Origin: Lachnospiraceae bacterium UBA2734 | Lineage (GTDB): Bacteria; Bacillota; Clostridia; Lachnospirales; Lachnospiraceae | Direction of reading: 5' to 3' | Assembly: GCA_002353635.1 (NCBI GenBank) | Contig: DEKA01000028.1 | Span: 10,993-20,205 of the forward strand | DNA: 9,213 bases | Shown here: positions 1 to 5,702 of the stretch, one piece after another | Position numbering within the stretch: the stretch's first letter is position 1 | Layout: each line of letters opens with the position of its first letter | Program-made: the position numbers and the translations under genes | The notes under the pieces: generated by a model | Told to the model about the DNA's origin: nothing | The model's database searches: none | What the model saw: only the letters and a program-made list of their open reading frames with translations

Positions 1-2
1 AC

Positions 3-479
3 ATCGGTGCGCAGGAGATCCTTGCAGATCTTGAGCGCCAGGAGAAGGAAGTCGAGGAAGGCAAGCTGGCGCATACCGGCGAGATCTCCGAGCAGACGAG
101 GAAGAACGTGGAGAATCTTCTGCACGCACACTTCCGTCCTGAGTTCCTGAACAGACTTGATGAGATCATCATGTTCCATCCTCTCACAAAGGACAACATC
201 TCGAAGATCATCGATCTCATTGTGAAGGATCTGAACAAGAGACTTGCAGACCGCGAGATCACCGTTGCCCTCACGGACGACGCAAAGAAGTTCATCGCGG
301 ACGCAGCTTACGATCCGTCCTACGGCGCAAGACCTCTGAAGAGATATATCCAGAAGCATGTCGAGACGCTCTCGGCTAAGCTGATTCTCTCAGATCAGGT
401 GTCTGAGGGCGACACGATTCAGGTGGACGTGCAGAACGGCCAGCTGGGCGCGTATGTGGTGAAGAAGGATAAAGACTGA
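3..479 (+). CDS. clpB: ATP-dependent chaperone ClpB, C-terminal part (5' end outside window)
   Basis: The reading frame is open from the left edge, so this is the 3' end of a longer gene; about 158 residues are visible. ClpB is a cytosolic hexameric AAA+ disaggregase that works with DnaK to pull proteins out of aggregates. The visible part is the end of the second AAA+ module. FRPEFLNRLDEIIMFHPLT (about residues 40-58 of the fragment) is the sensor-1 / arginine-finger region, with the Asn-Arg of EFLNR. YGARPLKRYIQ near the end is the sensor-2 GAR motif of the small C-terminal subdomain. The charged stretch before FRPEF and the lack of a ClpX-type tail fit ClpB or a close ClpC relative; ClpC cannot be fully excluded without the N-terminal and middle domains. 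The stop is TGA at 477-479, followed by an intrinsic terminator at 585-619, so clpB is probably the last gene of its transcript. Confidence 0.9.
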   Translation: MGAQEILADLERQEKEVEEGKLAHTGEISEQTRKNVENLLHAHFRPEFLNRLDEIIMFHPLTKDNISKIIDLIVKDLNKRLADREITVALTDDAKKFIADAAYDPSYGARPLKRYIQKHVETLSAKLILSDQVSEGDTIQVDVQNGQLGAYVVKKDKD

Positions 480-584
480 TCCCATCGGAGAAAGCCGATA
501 CAGGTATTCTTCTTACGGCGCAGCCAAGGACGCGGCACAGGGAATCAGTCCGGATATAAAAAGAACACCGATCTGTGAAGAGAG

Positions 585-619
585 TCCCCGGAGTGCAGAA
601 ATGCATTCTGGGGATTTTT
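585..619 (+). terminator. Strong intrinsic terminator downstream of clpB
   Basis: TCCCC (585-589) and GAGTGCA (591-597) pair with TGCATTC (602-608) and GGGGA (610-614) around a GAAA tetraloop (598-601). With one G-T wobble pair between the two blocks, this gives a 13-bp stem. TTTTT follows at 615-619. It lies 106 bases after the clpB stop and directly before the thiF-like fragment, so any transcript from clpB should end here. Confidence 0.85.
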
Positions 620-622
620 CGC

Positions 623-1018
623 GCGCAGCATGTCGTAGATCTGTCCAACCTGCAGAGACAGGTTATCCATACGACGGCGGACATCGGCAAACCAAAGGTG
701 ATCTCGACGAAGGAGATGATGAACGCCATCAATCCGGACGTCAAAGTGATCACCTATCAGGATTACATCAATTCCACGAATATTCTGGACATCATAAAGG
801 ACCATGACTTTGTGCTGGATGGAACGGATAATTTTCCGACCAAATTTCTGATCAATGACGCGTGCGTCATGGCTAAAATCCCCTTCAGCCACGCCGGCAT
901 TATCCGGTTCAAAGGACAGCTGATGACAGTCATTCCAGGGGAGAGTCCATGCTATCGGTGCGTCTTCAAATATTCGCCGCCGAAGGATGCGGTGCCTACC
1001 TGCAAACAGGCGGGCGTG
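623..1018 (+). pseudogene. ThiF/MoeB/HesA-family adenylyltransferase, internal fragment
   Basis: The frame encodes an unmistakable central piece of an E1-like enzyme, the family that adenylates the C-terminus of ThiS/MoaD-type sulfur carriers. VDLSNLQRQ (638-664) and GKPKV hold the conserved Arg and Lys of the active site. DGTDNFPTKFLIND (about 818-859) holds the conserved Asp, and CYRC (about 950-961) is the first half of the zinc-binding Cys pair. The glycine-rich ATP-binding N-terminus is absent: coding similarity begins about ten bases after the clpB terminator. The C-terminus, with the second CxxC and the catalytic region, is also lost: after PTCKQAG (ending about 1015) the sequence switches to a fragment in another frame. 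Past that point the original frame runs on as unrelated residues to a stop at 1163-1165. No adenylation activity is expected. The neighbours (reductase fragment, TusA, siroheme genes) suggest the intact gene served sulfur transfer. Confidence 0.8.
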
Positions 1019-1233
1019 AGATTGTTCCTTTCGTGGAGAATGAGGAAGCACTCTTTCGCATCGCTGATGCCGTCGTGCAGTTCTTTGACGACAATGCACA
1101 CGCCGGCGACAGACTCCAGTTCTGCATTGAGCGTGTGGGAGAAGACCGGTTTGACCAGGTGGTGAGAGATGCTTATGAAGGCAGGCCCTATGCCGGAGAT
1201 TTCACGCATAAACCTGTCGCGGAGCGGGGGTAA
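1015..1233 (+). pseudogene. C-terminal fragment of a probable nitrite/sulfite reductase
   Basis: In the frame beginning around 1015 about 72 residues are readable to the TAA at 1231-1233. They begin REIVPFVENEEALFRIADAV and end in DFTHKPVAERG. The pattern of an acidic helix with an aromatic pair (VQFFDD), then AGDRLQFCIERVGEDRF, resembles the extreme C-terminus of siroheme/4Fe-4S nitrite and sulfite reductases, where a GxRxxxxxxRxG segment closes the protein. This is a family-level impression from a short piece, so it is less sure than the thiF call. All catalytic parts (siroheme and cluster cysteines) are missing. The fragment abuts the thiF remnant without a start codon or ribosome binding site, which fits a deletion that removed the 3' end of thiF and most of the reductase. 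The siroheme genes downstream support the assignment, since siroheme is the cofactor of these reductases. Confidence 0.55.
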
Positions 1234-1241
1234 TGGATCTG

Positions 1242-1308
1242 CTGCACCAACGGCACAAATGAGGACGGCGCATCTGCCCTGTGTGACCTGGTGCGGCTGT
1301 TTTCTTTG
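1242..1308 (+). other. Structured gap before tusA, terminator-like or leader element
   Basis: CTGCACCA (1242-1249) can pair with TGGTGCGG (1289-1296; one G-T pair), closing a ~39-base loop that itself can form CACA/TGTG and GGC/GCC pairings. A T-rich run, TGTTTTCTTT, follows at 1298-1307. This could be a weak terminator of the former upstream genes or a folded leader of tusA. I do not recognise it as a known riboswitch class. Confidence 0.25.
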
Positions 1309-1338
1309 ATCGGCGGGTATTTCATCAGGAGAAAGAAT

Positions 1339-1584
1339 ATGGCAGAATATACTGTAGATGAGACAGTGGATATCACGGATGTGGTTTGCCCTGTGACATT
1401 CGTAAAGGCAAAGGCGGCACTTGAAGAGATGGACGAGGGGCAGATTCTCGCTGTTCATATGAAGGACGGTGAACCGGTACAGAATGTGCCGCGCTCCATC
1501 AAGGATGAGGGACATAAGATTCTGAAGCTGATTGACAACCAGGATGGGACCTACGACCTGATCGTGAAGAAGGTTGGAGAATAA
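1339..1584 (+). CDS. TusA-family sulfur carrier protein
   Basis: This small cytosolic protein of 81 residues has the size and fold signature of TusA/SirA/YeeD proteins, which carry sulfur as a persulfide on one conserved cysteine. VVCPVTFVKAKAALEEM places that cysteine at residue 17 in a CPxxFVK motif. NVPRSIKDEGHKIL is the helix following the second strand. The start at 1339 is chosen over a longer frame because AGGAG (1328-1332) sits at good spacing and the family begins here; residues further upstream do not look like protein. It lies 105 bases after the reductase fragment and 62 bases before the lipoprotein gene. TusA-like proteins found near sulfite reductases are thought to deliver or accept reduced sulfur; here the partner reductase is broken, so its present role is uncertain. 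No clear promoter of its own was found. The gene appears intact. Confidence 0.88.
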   Translation: MAEYTVDETVDITDVVCPVTFVKAKAALEEMDEGQILAVHMKDGEPVQNVPRSIKDEGHKILKLIDNQDGTYDLIVKKVGE

Positions 1585-1646
1585 AGATATAGTGTAAAGC
1601 GGCCTATGAACAGTAGCATGGTCATAATAAAGATACGGGGGTCAGT

Positions 1647-2819
1647 ATGAGAAGAAGCGGGGTGGCAGGAAGAGGATCGGCCGCGGCGGCAGCAGTATTG
1701 CTGGCCGTTCTGGTCACTCTCAGCGGCTGCGGCACTTGGGGAGGAGCAGCAGGATCATCTTCTGCAGCAGCATCTGCGGGATCGGTGCAGAGCAGTGCTT
1801 CGGCATCTATTGGTACGAGCGAAAATAATGCCGCTGCATCGGATACGGAAGATGCTGCTGCAGAGGGCGAATCTCTGACAGCTGCCAGCGGAGATACGTC
1901 TGCCGAAGAAGCGGGAACACAGGCTTTGGCGGAAGACGGCGCTGTCACCTTCACAGATGACCTTGACAGGACAGTGACCGTTGATCATCCGAAAAAGGTC
2001 GCCGTGCTGATCGGCAGCTTTGTCGATGTCTGGTGTCTCGCCGGCGGAGAAGATTCGATTGTTGCCGCAGCTGATGATACCTGGACGGCATTCGATTTAG
2101 GTCTTCCTGATCCGGTGGTGAACATCGGCGGCGTAAAGAGCCCTGACGCGGAGAAAATCCTGAGCGCAGATCCCGATTTCATCATCGCGAGCAGCAACAC
2201 GCAGGAAGATATCGATCTCCAGGAAACGTTTGAGAAGGCAGGGATTCCCACTGCGTACTTCAATGTCAGCAGCTTCGAGGACTATCTGCACATGCTGAAG
2301 ATCTGCACACAGATCTCCGGAGACAGTGCAGCATACGAGCAGTACGGGACGAAGGTGCGGCAGCAGGTGGAGGATGCCAGAGAGAAGGCAAAGAGCACGC
2401 TTGACGGCGGAGCGATGGCGCCGACGTGTCTGTATGTGCGTGCCTCTTCCATCGGCGTGAAGGTAAAAGGCAGCAGCGGGAATGTCCTTGGCGAGATGCT
2501 GAAGGACCTGGGCGCTGTGAACATCGCAGACAGTGATACTTCCCTGCTCGACAACCTCTCTTTAGAGAGCATCATCGCGCAGGATCCGGACTTTATTTTT
2601 GCGGTGGAGCAGGCATCAACAGAAGACAAGAAGAAGGAGACGGATGAGGCACTCAGCAAGGCATTGACGTCTCAGCCCACATGGAGTTCTCTCACTGCGG
2701 TGAAGAATAATCGTTATTACATCATGGATGAGAGCCTCTACAATCTGAAGCCCAACGCCAGATGGGGAGAGGCGTATGAGAAGCTTGAGAATATTCTTTA
2801 TGGGGACGGACAGCAGTGA
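1647..2819 (+). CDS. ABC importer substrate-binding lipoprotein (FepB/BtuF/TroA-like)
   Basis: This 390-residue protein is the extracytoplasmic receptor of the importer encoded with the next two genes. A positively charged N-terminus, an Ala/Leu/Val core and the lipobox LSGC (Cys28) predict a lipoprotein anchored outside the membrane. Residues 29-98 form a long Ser/Ala/Glu-rich tether. From about residue 99 the two-lobed iron-siderophore / cobalamin-type binding domain follows: VTFTDDLDRTVTVDHPKKVAVL is the typical opening strand pair, IGGVKSPDAEKILSADPDFIIAS the lobe-1 signature, and AYEKLENILYG the closing helix. The ligand cannot be read from the sequence. This family binds ferric siderophores, haem, corrinoids or other chelates, and the siroheme genes nearby favour iron or a tetrapyrrole-related compound by context only. 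The start ATG at 1647 has GGGGGT (1637-1642) upstream. The stop overlaps the permease start by four bases (GTGA), indicating translational coupling. Confidence 0.9.
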   Translation: MRRSGVAGRGSAAAAAVLLAVLVTLSGCGTWGGAAGSSSAAASAGSVQSSASASIGTSENNAAASDTEDAAAEGESLTAASGDTSAEEAGTQALAEDGAVTFTDDLDRTVTVDHPKKVAVLIGSFVDVWCLAGGEDSIVAAADDTWTAFDLGLPDPVVNIGGVKSPDAEKILSADPDFIIASSNTQEDIDLQETFEKAGIPTAYFNVSSFEDYLHMLKICTQISGDSAAYEQYGTKVRQQVEDAREKAKSTLDGGAMAPTCLYVRASSIGVKVKGSSGNVLGEMLKDLGAVNIADSDTSLLDNLSLESIIAQDPDFIFAVEQASTEDKKKETDEALSKALTSQPTWSSLTAVKNNRYYIMDESLYNLKPNARWGEAYEKLENILYGDGQQ

Positions 2820-3832
2820 AAACTTCCCGATTTTTCGCTGTCACCTTTTGCCTTCTTCTGGTGACAGGACTCCTTTCTCTTTGCATTGGGAGTGCGTCGC
2901 AGGCAAGTGCCTCACCTCTCAGAGTTCTGAAAATACTGACCTCCGTGAACTGGTTTAATGGGACAGGTATCGCGGATGCAGACAAGACCGCAAGAATCAT
3001 TACACTGATCCGGCTCCCGAGAACACTGGGCGCCTGGATCGCAGGCGCTGCTGTTGCGGTATCCGGCGCTGTGCTGCAGGGAGTTCTCGCAAATCCCCTT
3101 GCGGCTCCCGGCATCATTGGCATTCATGCAGGAGCGGGGCTTCTGGTTGTCCTCTGTCTGGCCTTCCTTCCGGCAGCAGCTGCCGCTCTGGTTCTTCCTT
3201 TTGCGGCATTTGCAGGCGCTCTTGGCGCGGCACTTCTGGTGGTTGCCATCGCACAGAAGACAGGCGCTTCCAGGATCACGATTGTTCTCTCAGGCATTGC
3301 TGTATCTTATGTTCTGAATGGCATCATTGATACCATCACCACACTTGTGCCGGATGCCCTGGGCGGGTATTCGGATTTTCGCATCGGCGGTCTTGACGGC
3401 CTTACGATGACAAAAATCGTGCCGTCCGCCTGCATCATAGCGGCTGCGCTCATTGTTCTTATGCTGCTGACCAACGAACTGGATGTTCTGACGCTCGGAG
3501 AGGATACGGCGGCAGGTCTTGGCATGCGCACTGCGGGCATGCGAATTCTCTTTCTGATCCTGTCGGCAGCGCTTGCGGGAGGAGCTGTCAGCATGTGTGG
3601 CATGATCAGCTTTGTGGGCCTTATCGTTCCGCATATCTGCCGGAGACTTCTCGGCGCAGAATCCGGAAGGCTCCTGCCGGGGTGCATATTGGGCGGAGCC
3701 TTCTTTCTCAATCTCTGCGACCTGATCGGAAGGCTTGCGGCAAGGCCGTATGAGCTGCCTGTCGGCATTATCCTGTCGTTAATCGGCGGCCCGTTCTTTA
3801 TCGCCCTTATTCTGCGGCGTCACAGGCAATGA
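2816..3832 (+). CDS. FecCD-family ABC importer permease
   Basis: This 338-residue membrane protein has the usual length and motifs of FecCD/BtuC permeases, which dimerise to form the path for metal chelates or corrinoids. It starts with GTG at 2816, inside the stop of the lipoprotein gene (overlap GTGA), with GGGGACGG just upstream. IRLPRTLGAWIAGAAVAVSGAVLQG followed by NPLAAPGIIGIHAGAG (about residues 62-108) is the family hallmark. The loop containing TLGEDTAAGLGM (about residue 225) is the cytoplasmic coupling region. GMISFVGLIVPHICR and ELPVGIILSLIGGPFF close the protein as expected. About nine to ten hydrophobic segments can be counted. A 108-base gap with strong stem-loops separates it from the ATPase gene. 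No frameshift or missing motif was seen. The substrate is not determined by the sequence. Confidence 0.93.
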   Translation: MKTSRFFAVTFCLLLVTGLLSLCIGSASQASASPLRVLKILTSVNWFNGTGIADADKTARIITLIRLPRTLGAWIAGAAVAVSGAVLQGVLANPLAAPGIIGIHAGAGLLVVLCLAFLPAAAAALVLPFAAFAGALGAALLVVAIAQKTGASRITIVLSGIAVSYVLNGIIDTITTLVPDALGGYSDFRIGGLDGLTMTKIVPSACIIAAALIVLMLLTNELDVLTLGEDTAAGLGMRTAGMRILFLILSAALAGGAVSMCGMISFVGLIVPHICRRLLGAESGRLLPGCILGGAFFLNLCDLIGRLAARPYELPVGIILSLIGGPFFIALILRRHRQ

Positions 3833-3842
3833 GACGTATATA

Positions 3843-3890
3843 CCCATATCCTGGAGAGAACCCATATGGGGGCTCCCGGCGTGCCGGGAG
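3843..3890 (+). repeat. Tandem inverted repeats between permease and ATPase genes
   Basis: CCCATAT (3843-3849) can pair with ATATGGG (3864-3870), and CCCATATGGG (3861-3870) is itself a perfect palindrome. Directly after it CTCCCGGC (3873-3880) and GCCGGGAG (3883-3890) form an 8-bp GC-rich inverted repeat with only two bases between. There is no T-run, so this is not a standard terminator. It could stabilise the upstream message or reduce read-through into the ATPase gene. Confidence 0.55.
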
Positions 3891-3940
3891 AAACGCGGCA
3901 TGGAGCGGAAGGCTGACAATGGAGCAGAGGGGAGAAGAAA

Positions 3941-4825
3941 ATGATCAGAACGCATGATCTGTATGCGGGCTATCAGGACGCATTCAGCATACACTGTCCC
4001 GACATCTCTTTTGCTGACGGGTGTCTTACTGCCGTTGTCGGGGAGAACGGGAGCGGGAAGAGCACCCTTCTGCGGACACTTGCAGGGATTGCGGCGCCTG
4101 TGCGGGGAGAAGCCTTTGCAAGTGAATGCGCCTGCTATTGCGCAGCTGCGGTATCTTCGGGGAAAAAAGTCTTTGCTGATGAACCTGCAGGTGAGACTGC
4201 AGCGGCGCCTGCAGTGCTGAGTGGGGAAGAGAATATTTTCAGCATGGAGCCGTCCATACGCGCAAGGAGAATTTCCTACCTTCCCCAGAGCCGGAATGTG
4301 CCGGAGATTTCTGCGTACCGCCTTGTTCTGCATGGGCGTTTTCCGTATCTGTCCTGGCCCCGCAGGTACAGAAAAGAGGACGAAGAAGAGGCGGAGCGCT
4401 GCATGCAGGAGATGGGTGTCTATACGCTGCGGGACCGCAGGCTCTCAGATCTCTCCGGCGGGGAGAGGCAGAGAGTGTATCTGGCGATGCTCCTTGCCCA
4501 GAATGCCGGCAATGTCCTCATGGACGAGCCTGCCACCTATCTTGATATTCACCATCAGATGAGGCTGATGGAGATGTCCAAAAAACTCGCTGCAGAGGGA
4601 AGGTGTGTCATCATGGTGATGCACGATCTGCTCATGGCGCTGCAGTACGCGGACCGCATTGCGGTCGTGTCGGATCAGACGGTGACGGAACCTATGGAGC
4701 CTGAGAAGGCTTTTTCATCGGGAATTCTCGAGCGGACATTTGGCGTACGGATCGGCAGGATCAGCACGGCGGACGGATGGAGATATTACTATGAGACAGT
4801 CGAAGGAACCGCTTTCGGGCACTGA
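3941..4825 (+). CDS. ABC importer ATP-binding protein (FecE/BtuD-like)
   Basis: This is the cytoplasmic ATPase powering the FecCD importer. All motifs are present: Walker A GENGSGKST (residues 34-42), Q-loop YLPQ (Gln116), signature LSGGERQR (171-178), Walker B NVLMDEP (191-197), D-loop YLD and switch His228 in MVMHDL. The start ATG at 3941 follows AGGGGAG (about 3928-3934). The protein is 294 residues, whereas this subfamily usually runs about 250-270. The surplus lies between Walker A and the Q-loop, where residues ~58-103 form a Cys/Ala/Ser/Glu-rich stretch that includes ECACYCAAAV. The normal hairpin there is much shorter. The insertion is in frame and leaves the catalytic residues intact, so activity is likely. 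Its end overlaps the hemD start by 35 bases, tying the transporter to the siroheme genes. Confidence 0.92.
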   Translation: MIRTHDLYAGYQDAFSIHCPDISFADGCLTAVVGENGSGKSTLLRTLAGIAAPVRGEAFASECACYCAAAVSSGKKVFADEPAGETAAAPAVLSGEENIFSMEPSIRARRISYLPQSRNVPEISAYRLVLHGRFPYLSWPRRYRKEDEEEAERCMQEMGVYTLRDRRLSDLSGGERQRVYLAMLLAQNAGNVLMDEPATYLDIHHQMRLMEMSKKLAAEGRCVIMVMHDLLMALQYADRIAVVSDQTVTEPMEPEKAFSSGILERTFGVRIGRISTADGWRYYYETVEGTAFGH

Positions 4826-5597
4826 AATCATCGTGACGGGCAGCAGGCCGTTTGCCGGGAAGCTGGGGAAAAAGCTGGCCGCTGAAGGCGCACGGGTTCA
4901 CCTGTTCCCAACCATTGAAATCTGTCCTGAAAATATTGACCTTCCGGATCTTCCAGGCGATTACAGCTGGCTTGTTTTTACCAGTTCCAACGGTGTCCGC
5001 ACCTTCTTCCGGATGCGGGAGAAGACGGGACTAGGCCAGTGTATCCCGCCGGAGCTGCATATTGCCTGTATCGGACAGGGCACTGCCGGAACGCTTGCTG
5101 CATACGGCGTCCGGACGGATCTGGTGCCGGAGGAGTATACCTCCCTCGCCCTTGGAAGGAAACTGGCGGAGCGCATCAGAGGCGGTAAGGGCGCAGAGAA
5201 AAGAAACAAAGCCGGCAAGTCCTGCAAAGGTGTTGGCAGTGCGCCATCAAAGGTTCTCATTCTCCGCGCGGCCGACGGGTCGCCGGACCTCACAAAGGAG
5301 TTGGAGAAGGCCGGTGTGCCGTACACAGATCTTCCGATATACCGCACGGAAGAGTACGCTCCGGAGGGCCGCAGGGTTCCGGAAGGCTGTACATATATTA
5401 CTTTTGCCAGCGCAGGGGGCGTCCGCGTCTTTTTTCGCCATTATCAGGTTCCGGCGGGGTGCCGCCCGGTCTGCATCGGCGAAGTGAGCGCAGCGCAGTG
5501 GCGAAAGGAAACGGGAGAGGACGTACTGACCGCGCAGTCGTACAGCGCAGAGGGAATATGCCGGGCAATTGAGAGGGACTGGAGAAGCTGCACTTGA
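4791..5597 (+). CDS. hemD: Uroporphyrinogen-III synthase
   Basis: HemD cyclises hydroxymethylbilane to uroporphyrinogen III with inversion of ring D, the branch point to haem, siroheme and corrinoids. The family is weakly conserved, but EIIVTGSRPFAGKLGKKLAAEGARVHLFPTIEI, then SWLVFTSSNGVRTFF (domain 1 to domain 2), HIACIGQGTAGTLAAYGV, ILRAADGSPDLTKELEKAGVPYTDLPIYRT and YITFASAGGVRVFF are the expected paired motifs of the two-domain fold. The start at 4791 (268 residues) is preferred over the in-frame ATG at 4740, since ATGGAG lies about nine bases upstream and the family normally begins a few residues before the first strand. It overlaps the ATPase gene by 35 bases. A Gly/Lys/Ser-rich insert (about 5181-5249, GGKGAEKRNKAGKS...) lies between the halves. 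A 105-base gap follows before the CysG-like gene, which takes its product. Confidence 0.87.
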   Translation: MRQSKEPLSGTEIIVTGSRPFAGKLGKKLAAEGARVHLFPTIEICPENIDLPDLPGDYSWLVFTSSNGVRTFFRMREKTGLGQCIPPELHIACIGQGTAGTLAAYGVRTDLVPEEYTSLALGRKLAERIRGGKGAEKRNKAGKSCKGVGSAPSKVLILRAADGSPDLTKELEKAGVPYTDLPIYRTEEYAPEGRRVPEGCTYITFASAGGVRVFFRHYQVPAGCRPVCIGEVSAAQWRKETGEDVLTAQSYSAEGICRAIERDWRSCT

Positions 5598-5702
5598 TCC
5601 TGTGAAAATTACTTTTTCCGGAAGCACACAGGGAAAGCCTGAAACGTATAGACGTCCGGACGAGACCTGGTACTGAGGGAAGAATCCATGGAGGAAGACG
5701 AG

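Noticed and set aside
575..637. An ATG at 575 as start of the thiF-like protein
   Set aside because: The first residues are encoded by the clpB terminator hairpin itself and by the bases just after it; they show no family similarity.
545..1099. Long minus-strand open frame opposite the thiF fragment
   Set aside because: It is antisense to clearly recognisable thiF codons, and its His/Arg-rich composition is typical of a shadow frame.
1585..1646. Cobalamin riboswitch upstream of the importer
   Set aside because: The 62-base gap is too short and no B12-box-like sequence was seen, so a corrinoid role for the importer has no regulatory support here.
4740..4790. Longer N-terminus of HemD
   Set aside because: The 17 extra residues lie within the ATPase gene and precede the normal start of the family; the ATG at 4791 has a better ribosome binding site.
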